A DNA stretch of 64,000 nucleotides from Mucilaginibacter sp. OK283 (lineage in GTDB: Bacteria > Bacteroidota > Bacteroidia > Sphingobacteriales > Sphingobacteriaceae). Location: NCBI RefSeq assembly GCF_900110415.1, contig NZ_FODR01000003.1, positions 186,001 to 250,000 on the forward strand, written 5' to 3'. Position numbers and translations under genes: made by a program. Positions 8,509 through 16,834 of this stretch are shown here, in pieces. The notes beneath the pieces were generated by a model. That model did not search any database and had not been told where the DNA came from. It saw only the letters and a list, made by a program, of their open reading frames with translations. Numbering within the stretch: the stretch's first letter is position 1; each line of letters begins with the position of its first letter.

Positions 8509-9456
8509 TTATTTCAGGATCACCTTTGTGGCACCATAGCCAAATTTTTCTTTACGGGCATCCATAAAAGTTTGTACTTTGGGGTGTTTGCCCAATAGCT
8601 TATGTAGTTCGTGCCGTAAAATACCATTGCCGGCTCCATGAATAAAAGTAATATCGGGCAGTTGGTGAACTATAGCTGCATCCAGCGCTTTATGAAAATG
8701 GGCAAGCTGGATCTGAATCATTTCGCCGGCTTGTAAAAACTGGTGATCGTCGCGCAGTTTCTCTATATGCAGGTCAACCTCGCTCACCGGCTTTTCAAAT
8801 ACAACCTTTTCCTCGGCGGGTTTAAAAAAGCTTTCTTTTAGTTTTTGGGCGTCTATTACCAAATCCGGCTCATCAAGCCTTATAAGCCACCCGGCCTGGT
8901 TTAATAGCGGCACCTGCTTTTTGGTTGATGAAAAATCTTTTGCCTTGAATTTTTCTTTTACAGCCAGCGGTAAAGGTGGCTCGATATTCTGTTTGGTGTT
9001 ATAAATAATATGGAAGGTAAACAATGGCCACAATTGCAAATCGGCTAATTGAGCCGAGTAAATTTTTTCTGTAGATGATGGCGGTATTACCCCGGCAAAC
9101 TCTCCTTTAAATACCTGTTGCTTTTCGGTGCTAAAAGCTACCAATAGCCGAAATGATGTGGTATTAACCAAATGGAAATGAACTACCGAAGGTGCTTTGG
9201 CGTCGGCCACAACGCCAACATAAATGCCTTTCTTTTCAAATGTGCCCAAATCAGCTGGCTTTTCATCAGCAATGGCTGCCTTTTTTGTTCCGGCGGGTTC
9301 ATAGCCATGTACGGTGGTTACCTTGCTGGCCAGCACAGGTATTTCAAATTCGTCGTCGCCGGTAACTCCTATCATTTGATCGTCAATAATGCGGGTTACA
9401 AAACCTTCCATTTTTTCGTCAACAAACCGAACAAAATCGCCTAATTTATATTTCAT
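8509..9456 (-). CDS. DUF2027 and Smr domain protein
   Basis: A 315-residue cytoplasmic protein. The N-terminal part (MKYKLGDFVRFVDEKMEGFVTRIIDDQMIGVTGDDEFEIPV) is the DUF2027 beta-domain found in Bacteroidota. The C-terminal ~85 residues are a Smr (small MutS-related) domain with VDLHIEKLRDD, FIHGAGNGILRHEL (the HGxGxG motif) and a GYGATKVILK end. Smr domains are nucleic-acid nucleases or nickases, some of which rescue stalled ribosomes, but the target of the DUF2027-Smr type is not established. The gene is monocistronic between a hairpin and a divergent DUF892 gene. Confidence 0.85.
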   Translation of the reverse strand: MKYKLGDFVRFVDEKMEGFVTRIIDDQMIGVTGDDEFEIPVLASKVTTVHGYEPAGTKKAAIADEKPADLGTFEKKGIYVGVVADAKAPSVVHFHLVNTTSFRLLVAFSTEKQQVFKGEFAGVIPPSSTEKIYSAQLADLQLWPLFTFHIIYNTKQNIEPPLPLAVKEKFKAKDFSSTKKQVPLLNQAGWLIRLDEPDLVIDAQKLKESFFKPAEEKVVFEKPVSEVDLHIEKLRDDHQFLQAGEMIQIQLAHFHKALDAAIVHQLPDITFIHGAGNGILRHELHKLLGKHPKVQTFMDARKEKFGYGATKVILK

Positions 9457-9550
9457 AGTTATGCTTATCAGCGGGCAAAGTTAGTATTACTTTTTGGCTA
9501 TGCTGCCGGCAAGTTAATGCAATCATCACAACATCTTATTTGAAAAAAAC

Positions 9551-10057
9551 ATGAGCGATAACACCCCGAACCATCTGAACCCTTATTCGTTAAAACAGGT
9601 ATTTTTACATAACCTTAACCGTATTTATTTTGGCAAGTGTTACCTTAATAATAACCTGGAACACATTATCGGGCAGGCGTCTTTTAGTAATTTACAACTG
9701 GCCATACACGAGTTTTGGGGTGATATTAAGAAGCAGATTGTGCGTATGGAGGAGGTTTATGCCTATATGGGCGAAACCCCATCGGATAAAAATTGTAACC
9801 CCATAAAATCAATCGTCAAAGATCAGTTTTGCCTGGATGAAAAACAGCAAATAACTATTTTGAGCGATATGGACATCATTATGTACCTGCAATTACTTGA
9901 GCACGTTAATATTACATCCTGCCGCATGCTGATGATGGTTGCCAAATTATTGAAATACGATAAGGTTAACCAATTGCTAACAGAATGTTTTGACGAATCG
10001 ATAGACAACGACCGCCTGTTTGTGATAATCTCGAAAGAGTATCTTACCGAGGAATAA
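9551..10057 (+). CDS. DUF892 (YciE-like) ferritin-like protein
   Basis: A 168-residue, all-helical protein. The layout FLHNLNRIYFGKCYLNNNLEHIIGQASFSNLQLAIHEFWGDIKKQIVRMEEVYAYMGETPS, then a conserved Cys-Asn-Pro turn and IKSIVKD, matches the DUF892/YciE ferritin-like fold. Several metal-ligand Glu/His positions of well-conserved members look replaced here, so iron binding is uncertain. Relatives are often stress-induced. It is followed by a hairpin at 10087-10114. Confidence 0.65.
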   Translation: MSDNTPNHLNPYSLKQVFLHNLNRIYFGKCYLNNNLEHIIGQASFSNLQLAIHEFWGDIKKQIVRMEEVYAYMGETPSDKNCNPIKSIVKDQFCLDEKQQITILSDMDIIMYLQLLEHVNITSCRMLMMVAKLLKYDKVNQLLTECFDESIDNDRLFVIISKEYLTEE

Positions 10058-10086
10058 GACAGATTTGATGCCTCTTTGAAACAATA

Positions 10087-10114
10087 AAGCCACCCGAACA
10101 AGTTCGGATGGCTT
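10087..10114 (+). terminator. Hairpin after DUF892 gene
   Basis: AAGCCACCCGAAC and GTTCGGATGGCTT form a 13-bp stem with one mismatch and a very short loop, 30 bp after the stop codon. Only a short AT-rich tail follows rather than a T-run. Confidence 0.5.
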
Positions 10115-10332
10115 AAATATTAGTTATTTAATACCCCTATTAAAATAACTTGTACAAATAAAAAAAATATTTCCCGCAATAGCAAACTATTTAATCTCAA
10201 TTAAAAAGATGTTACAATTTTGTTACGAAAAACTGACGATTAAGTAGGTGTATTAAATTTTCATTTATTTTGTAACTATTTGGTGTTAACAGCATCTTTA
10301 CAAAAGTTGACACACTGAATTTATTTACATTT

Positions 10333-12213
10333 ATGAAACACACCAAACTAATAGCGTTTTACGCATTGTCATGTTTCGCGCTCACGCAAGTGAAGGCCCA
10401 AACCTTATACATGCCGCGCGATATTCAAAAAGCTTTTACAAAAGAAACGCGACAAGCCGACGGAAAGCCTGGTAAAAAATACTGGCAAAATCACGGAACT
10501 TACAACATCACTATTACTGCCTTGCCGCCGGATAGGAACGTTAAAGGGTCGGAAACGATAAGTTACGTAAATAATAGCCCGGATACATTGAAAAGACTTA
10601 ATATGAAGCTGATCCTGAATATTCATAAACCCGGTGTTGCCCGGTTTGGAGATGCAGGAGATGACTACCTGACCAGCGGCATTCAGTTTGATAAGTTTTT
10701 GATTAATGGCGAGGCTAAAAAAGTTAATAGTAAAGCGGCCTCAACCAATATGGCGGTAACTTTAACAAAACCTTTAATGCCGCATGATTCATTAAAACTG
10801 GATATCGACTGGCATTTCCAGATCTCGCTGGAAAGCGGCCGCGAGGGTATGATTGATTCCACCTCCTACTACCTGGCCTATTTTTACCCGCGTGTAGCCG
10901 TTTATGACGATTACAATGGTTGGGACAGGTTGCCTTTTTTAGATGCGCAGGAGTTTTATAACGATTTTAATGATTACACCCTTACCGTAAATGTTCCTAA
11001 AAACTACATAGTTTGGGCAACAGGTACGTTGCAAAACCCAAACCAGGTTTTGCAACCAGAATACGCCAAACGCCTTGCCGCATCCATGACCAGCGATTCG
11101 ACCATACATGTGGCAACTGCTGCCGACCTTGCCAAAAAGGATATTACAGTGCAAAAAGACCAGAATAGTTGGATCTGGAAAGCAAATGATATCAGCGATA
11201 TGGCTGTTGGCATCAGCGATCATTATGTATGGGATGCCGCAAGCGCCATAGTTGATGATGCCACGCACCGCAGGGCAAGTATGCAGGCTGCGTTTTTAGA
11301 TAAATCAGAAGATTTTCATCATGCGGTGCAGGCTGGGCGCCATTCGTTAAGCTGGTTGTCACATAACTGGCCGGGGGTACCTTATCCTTTCCCTAAAATG
11401 ACTGCTTTTCAGGGTTTTGCTGACATGGAATACCCTATGATGGTTAATGACAGTCATACAGACGATATCCAGTTTGCCGCTTTTGTTCAGGATCATGAAA
11501 TAGCCCATACCTATTTCCCATTCTATATGGGCATTAACGAAAGTCGTTACGCTTTTATGGACGAAGGCTGGGCCACAACTTTTGAACGTTTAATAGGTAC
11601 CGACGAAGTAGGTGCCGAAAAGGCCGACGCGCTTTACAAAAATTTTAGGATAAACGGATGGATTCATGATGCATCAACCGCCGAAGATCAGCCGATTATC
11701 ACTATGTCAAGCGAATTAAGGGCGGGTTATGGTAACAACTCATATGGTAAACCGTCGTTAAGCTATTTTGCTTTGAAAGATATGCTTGGCGACGATTTAT
11801 TTAAAAAAGCGCTGCATGGCTACATGGACCGCTGGCACGGTAAACACCCTATCCCATGGGATTACTTTAACTCTATGAGCAATATATCTGGCAGTAACCT
11901 TAATTGGTTTTTTAATAACTGGTTTTTTAGCAATTACTACATCGACCTTAACCTGCAAAAGGTTGGCAAAGCTAAAGATGGCTATGTTGCCGATATTAAA
12001 AATGCAGGCGGTTTTGCCATCCCGTTTGATGTGAAGATAAGTTATGCCGACGGAACAACCGAAACCAGGCACCAGTCGCCGGCCGTTTGGGAAAAAAATC
12101 AAAAACAAATTTCAGTCGGTATTAAAACCTCCAAAGTAATTAAGACTGTGACACTCGACGGCGGCGTATTTATGGATGCTACCGAGGGTAACAATACATT
12201 TGTTATTAAATAA
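10333..12213 (+). CDS. Secreted M1-family metallopeptidase
   Basis: A 626-residue protein with a signal peptide (MKHTKLIAFYALSCFALTQVKAQ). The zinc motif H388-E389-x2-H392 is followed 18 residues later by E411 in MDEGWATTFE, the HExxH-x18-E arrangement of gluzincin M1 aminopeptidases. The N-terminal ~250 residues are beta-rich, as in the M1 saddle domain (NITITALPPDRNVKGSETISYVNNSPDTL). A GxMEN exopeptidase motif is represented by GFADMEYPMM, so it is somewhat divergent. It probably degrades peptides in the periplasm. It is preceded by a 275-bp AT-rich leader region and ends in a strong terminator. Confidence 0.9.
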   Translation: MKHTKLIAFYALSCFALTQVKAQTLYMPRDIQKAFTKETRQADGKPGKKYWQNHGTYNITITALPPDRNVKGSETISYVNNSPDTLKRLNMKLILNIHKPGVARFGDAGDDYLTSGIQFDKFLINGEAKKVNSKAASTNMAVTLTKPLMPHDSLKLDIDWHFQISLESGREGMIDSTSYYLAYFYPRVAVYDDYNGWDRLPFLDAQEFYNDFNDYTLTVNVPKNYIVWATGTLQNPNQVLQPEYAKRLAASMTSDSTIHVATAADLAKKDITVQKDQNSWIWKANDISDMAVGISDHYVWDAASAIVDDATHRRASMQAAFLDKSEDFHHAVQAGRHSLSWLSHNWPGVPYPFPKMTAFQGFADMEYPMMVNDSHTDDIQFAAFVQDHEIAHTYFPFYMGINESRYAFMDEGWATTFERLIGTDEVGAEKADALYKNFRINGWIHDASTAEDQPIITMSSELRAGYGNNSYGKPSLSYFALKDMLGDDLFKKALHGYMDRWHGKHPIPWDYFNSMSNISGSNLNWFFNNWFFSNYYIDLNLQKVGKAKDGYVADIKNAGGFAIPFDVKISYADGTTETRHQSPAVWEKNQKQISVGIKTSKVIKTVTLDGGVFMDATEGNNTFVIK

Positions 12214-12237
12214 ACAATAAAAAAATATATATGAAAC

Positions 12238-12275
12238 AAAAAATCCGGCCGCATTATTGGCCGGATTTTTTGTTT
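12238..12275 (+). terminator. Intrinsic terminator of the M1 peptidase gene
   Basis: AAATCCGGCC and GGCCGGATTT form a perfect 10-bp stem around an 8-base loop, preceded by A residues and followed by a run of T. This is a textbook rho-independent terminator. Confidence 0.9.
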
Positions 12276-12294
12276 TGGTGTGTAGTACTAAAAA

Positions 12295-12693
12295 TTATGC
12301 ATTTTGTATAGTATTGTTCCAATTGTTGGCTGTAGTTTTAACTTTTGCTTTAGCCTCTTCAACCACATCTTCGGCTACGTGTTGTGCTTTTTCTGCGGCA
12401 GCTTTAGCAGTTGATTTTGCTGTTTCCAAAGCATCATCTTTATAATCATAAAGGTCGCTAACGGTACCGTTAAATTTTGATTTGGCCTTTTCTATGGCAT
12501 CGCTGCTATATTGTTTTATGCCGCTGGCTGTTGTTTGCGCTTTATTTTTAGCAGTATCAACCAGGTCGTTTATGTAGTCGGCAATATCATCCCTAAGCTC
12601 GTTACCTTTTTCGGGAGCCAGTAATAAACCTAACGCAGCCCCTGCTGCTGCACCTACTAATAGTGCGGCTATAATTTTTGCTTGATCTTTCAT
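12295..12693 (-). CDS. YtxH domain protein
   Basis: A 132-residue protein with a short N-terminal glycine/alanine-rich membrane segment (IIAALLVGAAAGAALGLLLAPEKGNELRDDI), which is the YtxH signature. A long Ala/Lys/Asp-rich amphipathic helix follows, with LEA-like repeats (AKSKFNG, AKSTAKAAAEKAQHVAEDVVEEAKAKV). Family members are general-stress envelope-associated proteins of unknown mechanism. The gene ends just right of the M1 terminator, with which it is convergent. Confidence 0.85.
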   Translation of the reverse strand: MKDQAKIIAALLVGAAAGAALGLLLAPEKGNELRDDIADYINDLVDTAKNKAQTTASGIKQYSSDAIEKAKSKFNGTVSDLYDYKDDALETAKSTAKAAAEKAQHVAEDVVEEAKAKVKTTANNWNNTIQNA

Positions 12694-12769
12694 GGTTAAT
12701 TTTTGTTTTTGTAGATATGATTTAACTTGAATAAGTTAGAACAACAACAATGCCAGTTTTGAGGGGGGG

Positions 12770-12898
12770 GAGAGGAATCAAGAGCCAAGAATCAAGAGTT
12801 AAGATTTTTTGGACTTTGGTATCTTTGGACTTTGAAATACCAATGACCAATGACGGCGCAGCCTAATGACCAATGACAGCGCAGAGAAATTACAAATG
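12770..12898. repeat. Word-like intergenic repeat cluster
   Basis: Three kinds of short repeat lie together between the cold-shock gene and ytxH. GAATCAAGAGCCAAGAATC (12774-12792) matches the repeat found inside lysA. TTTGGACTTTG-type words occur twice. Two 20-bp direct repeats, AATGACCAATGACGGCGCAG (12842-12861) and a one-mismatch copy (12865-12884), have a 23-bp period. No coding function is seen. Confidence 0.8.
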
Positions 12899-12902
12899 AC
12901 TA

Positions 12903-12937
12903 AAAAAAGAAAGGCATCCACTAAAAAGCGGATGCCT
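12903..12937 (-). terminator. Intrinsic terminator of the cold-shock gene
   Basis: Read on the minus strand, AGGCATCC and GGATGCCT form an 8-bp stem with a 10-base loop, followed by TTTCTTTTTTTA. It lies 26 bp after the csp stop codon. Confidence 0.8.
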
Positions 12938-12962
12938 GGTATGCTTAATGGTTATATTATAC

Positions 12963-13157
12963 TTAGATAACTTTTACATTTACCGCATTTAAACCTTTTC
13001 TGCCGTTTTCAACTTCAAATTCAACTTTGTCGTTTTCGCGGATCTCATCGATCAGGCCTGTTGAATGAACAAAAATGTCCTGGCCACCGCTTGTAGGTGT
13101 AATAAATCCAAAACCTTTTGTTTCATTAAAAAATTTTACTGTTCCTTCTTTTTGCAT
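12963..13157 (-). CDS. Cold-shock domain protein (CspA family)
   Basis: A 64-residue single cold-shock domain, read from the ATG at 13157 (MQKEGTVKFF). An in-frame ATG eight codons earlier would add residues atypical for the family. RNA-binding motifs RNP1 (KGFGFI) and RNP2 (DIFVH) are both present. It acts as a cytoplasmic RNA chaperone. The upstream region to 13549 is long, as is usual for csp leaders, but I cannot assign a thermosensor structure by eye. Confidence 0.92.
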   Translation of the reverse strand: MQKEGTVKFFNETKGFGFITPTSGGQDIFVHSTGLIDEIRENDKVEFEVENGRKGLNAVNVKVI

Positions 13158-13549
13158 TATTTTATTTATTAAAGGCGGCAAGGTAGGGAAAATTCTTCGA
13201 TTTGGACATTTGAGAATTTGAAGATTTGAGGATAAAAACGCCGGTTTTGGAAATCAAAACACATTGATAGAAATTAAATAACTAATAGTCAGCTGCTTTT
13301 AAAGCTTCGAAACTAATTTTTAAACTTTAAAATTCTCAAATATTCAAATTAAAATTACGCCGGCATGGCAGGAGGCCAACATAGAGTGGTATATTCAACA
13401 AGTAATTGTTTAAAAAAAAATAGCCATCAAAAATATTATATTTGTGGCCAGTTACACTTAAACCTTTTGATAACCGTTACGTCATATGCGTGTAACCAAA
13501 TAGTTGCAAAAACGTAACCAACCATAACCAATCGGAACCCAAAAAAGTC
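13158..13549. other. Divergent intergenic region between csp and a secreted-protein gene
   Basis: No convincing ORF. It contains TTTGAGAATTTGAAGATTTGAGG-like words (13208-13231) and a complementary AATTCTCAAATATTCAAATT (13330-13349), which could form a long stem. A TAnnTTTG promoter box is at 13437-13444, and several GTAACC words lie just before the gene at 13550. Confidence 0.6.
13437..13444 (+). promoter_or_regulatory. Bacteroidota -7 box candidate (TATATTTG)
   Basis: TATATTTG matches TAnnTTTG about 105 bp upstream of the ATG at 13550. A TTTG at the usual -33 distance is not seen, so support is partial. Confidence 0.35.
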
Positions 13550-13978
13550 ATGAAAAGTATAATCCTATTAACGCTCAGTACGTTATTTTCAGCCGTGGCT
13601 TTCGCTCAAACGTCAAGCCCTTCGGTACCTGCAAAAGCAGAGGAAAAAGTGAACATCGTTGCTGCTAAAACCGAAGTAGCATCAGCTAAAACAGAAGTTG
13701 TAACCTCAAAATCAAACTTAGCAGCCGCCGAGTCTGAACTGGCAGCCGCCCAGGCAACGCTGGATGCGGCCATTGCTCAAAAAGCAGATAAAGTGACCAT
13801 AGCGGCAGCCAAAGCCAACTTAGCAACAGCAAAAGAGGATGTAAAAGCCGCAAGGAAAAACGTTAGAGTTGCCAAAGAAGTGCGCTTAACTGCCAAGGAA
13901 GAAGTAAAAGACATAAAAAAAGAAATCAGGCAAACCAAACACGATGTGGCAAAACACCATGCCACTCATGTACGGTAA
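13550..13978 (+). CDS. Secreted Ala/Lys-rich helical protein, function unknown
   Basis: A 142-residue protein with a signal peptide (MKSIILLTLSTLFSAVAFAQ). The mature part consists almost entirely of AAKTEVASAKTEV, KSNLAAAESELAAAQATL and KANLATAKEDVKAARKNV-like segments, predicting one long amphipathic helix or coiled coil, becoming strongly basic (KEEVKDIKKEIRQTKHDVAKHH) at the C-terminus with several His. It resembles LEA-like or histone-like low-complexity secreted proteins. It could bind envelope polymers or dimerise, but no family is recognised. A terminator follows at 13998-14029. Confidence 0.75.
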   Translation: MKSIILLTLSTLFSAVAFAQTSSPSVPAKAEEKVNIVAAKTEVASAKTEVVTSKSNLAAAESELAAAQATLDAAIAQKADKVTIAAAKANLATAKEDVKAARKNVRVAKEVRLTAKEEVKDIKKEIRQTKHDVAKHHATHVR

Positions 13979-13997
13979 CCTAATGACGGTGTTAAAT

Positions 13998-14029
13998 AAA
14001 GGCTGCTTTTAAGGAGGCAGCTTTTTTTA
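13998..14029 (+). terminator. Intrinsic terminator
   Basis: AAAGGCTGC pairs with GCAGCTTT (one bulged G) and is followed by a run of seven T residues, about 20 bp after the stop at 13978. Confidence 0.75.
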
Positions 14030-14127
14030 TATCATTATTTGAAACTTACGCGTTATTAGCAAACTTTAAATAATTTTACCTATCCTGCCGGAGGGAGCCT
14101 GTTAATAGCTTGTAATCCCATTTAAAT

Positions 14128-14153
14128 AATGACAAAGCCAAATGGCTGTCATT
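14128..14153 (+). promoter_or_regulatory. Leader hairpin upstream of barrel-protein gene
   Basis: AATGAC-aa-AGCCA-aa-TGGCT-GTCATT forms an 11-bp stem with a two-base bulge, 20 bp before the ATG at 14174, followed by TTTTATC. It could be a 5' stabilising or attenuating structure in the mRNA leader. Confidence 0.45.
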
Positions 14154-14173
14154 TTATCAATGCGTAAAAAAGA

Positions 14174-15061
14174 ATGAAAATTGCATGTGTATCCCTTTTG
14201 GTAACTACCTTTTTGTTGTTTTGTGCGAATGGGATTTTTGCTCAAGGTAAACCGGCCGATAAGGTTGATGAAACAAAGAAAAGTGATAAAGAAGGCTCAT
14301 TCAAATTTGGCCTTAGTTACCTGAGCAATAATGTAATTATGGGCCGGGCTGATACCATAAAAACTCCCATGTTGATAACTGATATCAAATACTCCTTTAG
14401 CAATGGGCTATATCTTTCGGGCAGTATTACTTATATACCAAACCGCATTGTGGATAAGCTTGACGAAGGAAACCTTACAGCGGGCTATGATTTTGATATC
14501 ACTGATGACCTGAGCGCCGAAACCTCATTTTCAAAATTATTTTATAATAAAAACAGTACTCAAATAGGTTCGTCAATAAATAGCACCATCAATGCAAGCC
14601 TTGATTATAACATTGTGGGCATTGTAACTCCAACCATAGGGACCGGTTATAACTTTGTGAGCAAAGGATTTAAAAACGATGTTTTTGTAAATGCAGGCTT
14701 ATCGCACGATTTCATCACTACTGGTATTGTTAATGATAACGATTTCCTGGTTATTTCGCCATTGGCCGAGATGAACAGAGGCACGCAAAATTTTTACGAT
14801 GCCTATCTTACACAAAAAAAATACAAACTTGCATCCAATACCTCAAAAGCGCTGGCTAAGCAAGAAGCCATGTTAAGTAAGTTTAACCTGCTTGATTACG
14901 AGTTTTCGGTACCAATGGCCTATAAAACGGGCGCATTGATTCTTCATGCTTCGCCGCAGTACGCTATTTCGCAAAATAAATTGCCTGCAAACATTACCGG
15001 CAGTATGATAAACAAACCGGGTATATTTTATTTTGACATTGGCGCCACCATTAAACTTTAA
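14174..15061 (+). CDS. Predicted outer-membrane beta-barrel protein, function unknown
   Basis: A 295-residue protein with a signal peptide (KIACVSLLVTTFLLFCANGIFAQ), a short charged linker, then alternating aromatic/hydrophobic strands (GSFKFGLSYLSNNVIMG, GLYLSGSITYIPNRI, LTAGYDFDITDDLSAETSFSK) and a final strand ending in FDIGATIKL. This fits an outer-membrane barrel of roughly ten to twelve strands. It has no recognised family. It follows the secreted helical protein gene on the same strand with an intervening terminator, so the two are separately terminated neighbours. Confidence 0.7.
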   Translation: MKIACVSLLVTTFLLFCANGIFAQGKPADKVDETKKSDKEGSFKFGLSYLSNNVIMGRADTIKTPMLITDIKYSFSNGLYLSGSITYIPNRIVDKLDEGNLTAGYDFDITDDLSAETSFSKLFYNKNSTQIGSSINSTINASLDYNIVGIVTPTIGTGYNFVSKGFKNDVFVNAGLSHDFITTGIVNDNDFLVISPLAEMNRGTQNFYDAYLTQKKYKLASNTSKALAKQEAMLSKFNLLDYEFSVPMAYKTGALILHASPQYAISQNKLPANITGSMINKPGIFYFDIGATIKL

Positions 15062-15092
15062 CGGTACTGCTACAGGATAGCCAAACTGCCAT

Positions 15093-15132
15093 AAATAAAA
15101 AAAGCCCTTCAGCCTTTTGGGCCAATGGGCTT
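15093..15132 (-). terminator. Terminator-like hairpin with T-run on the minus strand
   Basis: AAGCCC (15102-15107) and GGGCTT (15127-15132) enclose a smaller GCC/GGC stem. On the minus strand the stem is followed by TTTTTTT, on the plus strand by no T-run. Both flanking genes are on the plus strand, so the orientation is unexpected. Confidence 0.4.
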
Positions 15133-15315
15133 GCTAAAATCAATAATCACGCAAAAACAACCACAACACAATCCGTTATTATTTTAGCTACACTTTAAAT
15201 GTTGTATTAACTATTTCGTTAAATAAAATTGTATCAGTGTATATATCATTGTACGTAAGGAAGCTATTTTTAGTTTTTATAAAGTGTATTTTGCGCCCAA
15301 AATTCAAAATATACT

Positions 15316-15969
15316 ATGAAGGCCTTTATATTCGACCTTAATGGCACCATGATAAATGACATGCCCTATCATACCAAAGCCTGGCAAACGCTTTTGAACG
15401 ATCAGTTAGGCGGTAATTTTACCTGGGAAGAAGTAAAAAAAGAGATGTACGGTAAAAATCCCGAAGTGCTTGTACGGATGTTTGGTACCAACCGCTTTAC
15501 GGTTGACGAGATGAACGATCTTTCTTACAAAAAAGAGCAAAAATACCAACAGGAATTTTTACCCCATCTGGCACTTCTGCCCGGTTTAAGAGAGTTTTTA
15601 GAGGCTGCTTATCAAAAAGGTATCCCAATGGCCATAGGTTCGGCCGCCATACCGTTTAATATCGACTTTGTGCTGGATAACTTGGACATCAGGCACTATT
15701 TTAAGGCTATAGTTAGCGCCGATGATGTGGTTTTGAGTAAACCGCATCCCGAAACTTTTTTAAAGGCGGCACAGCTTTTAAATGCTGAGCCAACCAACTG
15801 CATCGTATTTGAAGATGTACCTAAAGGTGTTGAAGCCGCAGCAAATGCCGGTATGAAAGCCGTTGTGCTTACTACTACACATATTGCCCAAGAGTTTGAA
15901 CACCTGGATAATGTGCTCCATTTTTCGGAAGATTTTAATGACGCGTTTATAGAAGCCCTGGCATTTTAG
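15316..15969 (+). CDS. HAD superfamily hydrolase, beta-phosphoglucomutase-like subfamily with DLNGT motif
   Basis: A 217-residue HAD subfamily I protein with an alpha-helical cap. Motif I is FIFDLNGTMIND: the nucleophile Asp is present, but the usual acid/base Asp two residues later is Asn. Motif II is the GSAA segment (PMAIGSAA), motif III the Lys of LSKPHPE, and motif IV the FEDVPKGVEAAANAGM acidic pair. The cap begins DMPYHTKAWQTLL, like beta-PGM. The Asn change would weaken mutase or phosphatase chemistry, though it may be a subfamily feature. The substrate is probably a sugar phosphate. No operon partner is close. Confidence 0.8.
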   Translation: MKAFIFDLNGTMINDMPYHTKAWQTLLNDQLGGNFTWEEVKKEMYGKNPEVLVRMFGTNRFTVDEMNDLSYKKEQKYQQEFLPHLALLPGLREFLEAAYQKGIPMAIGSAAIPFNIDFVLDNLDIRHYFKAIVSADDVVLSKPHPETFLKAAQLLNAEPTNCIVFEDVPKGVEAAANAGMKAVVLTTTHIAQEFEHLDNVLHFSEDFNDAFIEALAF

Positions 15970-16069
15970 GCAAAAGTTATTTATTAACGCGGCTTGTTAC
16001 ATAACTTAGGTTTTTAGCGTATTATTGGTAAAGATTTTTAGTCCCTAAATTCTTAACCAATATACCTTT

Positions 16070-16834
16070 ATGAAAATAAAATTCTACTTACCGGCAGCAG
16101 CATTGCTTTTGGGTTTGTTAAGTTCATGCAGCGAGCATGTGTATGGCCCGGCCCTGCACAAAAGTGATATAGCCTACATGCCAAAGCCGATGTCGATGGA
16201 TAGTGTTAAATCGGCTACTTATGTATCTGCCGGACTGGTGCTTGATTTTGGCAATAACCTTAGCGATCAGCTTACCAGCGGCCAGTTAAACATAAGTGAA
16301 GCCCACACGTTTAAAAACTTTAACCTGGCGTATGGTGCATTTACATCATTGGGCAATTACTCCAATTATGATTTACAGGAGGGCGACGCCCATTATTTTA
16401 AAGATAAATTCTTTGGCGCGGTAGGTGGCCGTTTATCAGGCAACTTTTATATCAATAATGATGGCCGTACCGATATCAGGATTATTGGTTTTGAAGCGGC
16501 TTATAGCCATGAGTTTGGCGATTATGCCAGGTTCAGGAAAGATGTAACCGGCGATCCTAACTTTTATACCGATACCCGTACCGAACTGTTTACCGGGGGC
16601 TTAACCAGCGAAATTGTTTTTCACGGCCGCAAGCCTAATACCCAGATGGGTTTCAGGATATTTGTTGGCGAAACATTTGGTAACGATAATATTTACAACA
16701 ACAATAAAAACGATTACGTAACTTATAAAACACCTACCTATGTTGCCTTCTCGTATTTTATACAACTGAAGCAATATTTTGCCGTGATTGAGGGCGGCAC
16801 CTACGTACAGTTCAGGGTTGGCTTAAAGTTTTAA
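16070..16834 (+). CDS. Predicted lipoprotein with barrel-like body, function unknown
   Basis: A 254-residue protein. The N-terminus MKIKFYLPAAALLLGLLSSC ends in a lipobox (LSSC), so it should be lipidated. The rest is rich in Gly, Phe, Tyr and Asn with beta-strand-like stretches (SAGLVLDFGNN, NFNLAYGAFTSLGNY, GFEAAYSHEFGDYARF, YFAVIEGGTYVQFRVGLKF). It looks like an outer-membrane-associated beta protein. No family is recognised. Its stop codon lies inside the left arm of a long inverted repeat. Confidence 0.65.
   Translation: MKIKFYLPAAALLLGLLSSCSEHVYGPALHKSDIAYMPKPMSMDSVKSATYVSAGLVLDFGNNLSDQLTSGQLNISEAHTFKNFNLAYGAFTSLGNYSNYDLQEGDAHYFKDKFFGAVGGRLSGNFYINNDGRTDIRIIGFEAAYSHEFGDYARFRKDVTGDPNFYTDTRTELFTGGLTSEIVFHGRKPNTQMGFRIFVGETFGNDNIYNNNKNDYVTYKTPTYVAFSYFIQLKQYFAVIEGGTYVQFRVGLKF

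Noticed and set aside
12257..12445. 62-codon plus-strand ORF opposite ytxH
   Set aside because: It is the antisense reading of the Ala-rich ytxH gene and includes the preceding terminator.
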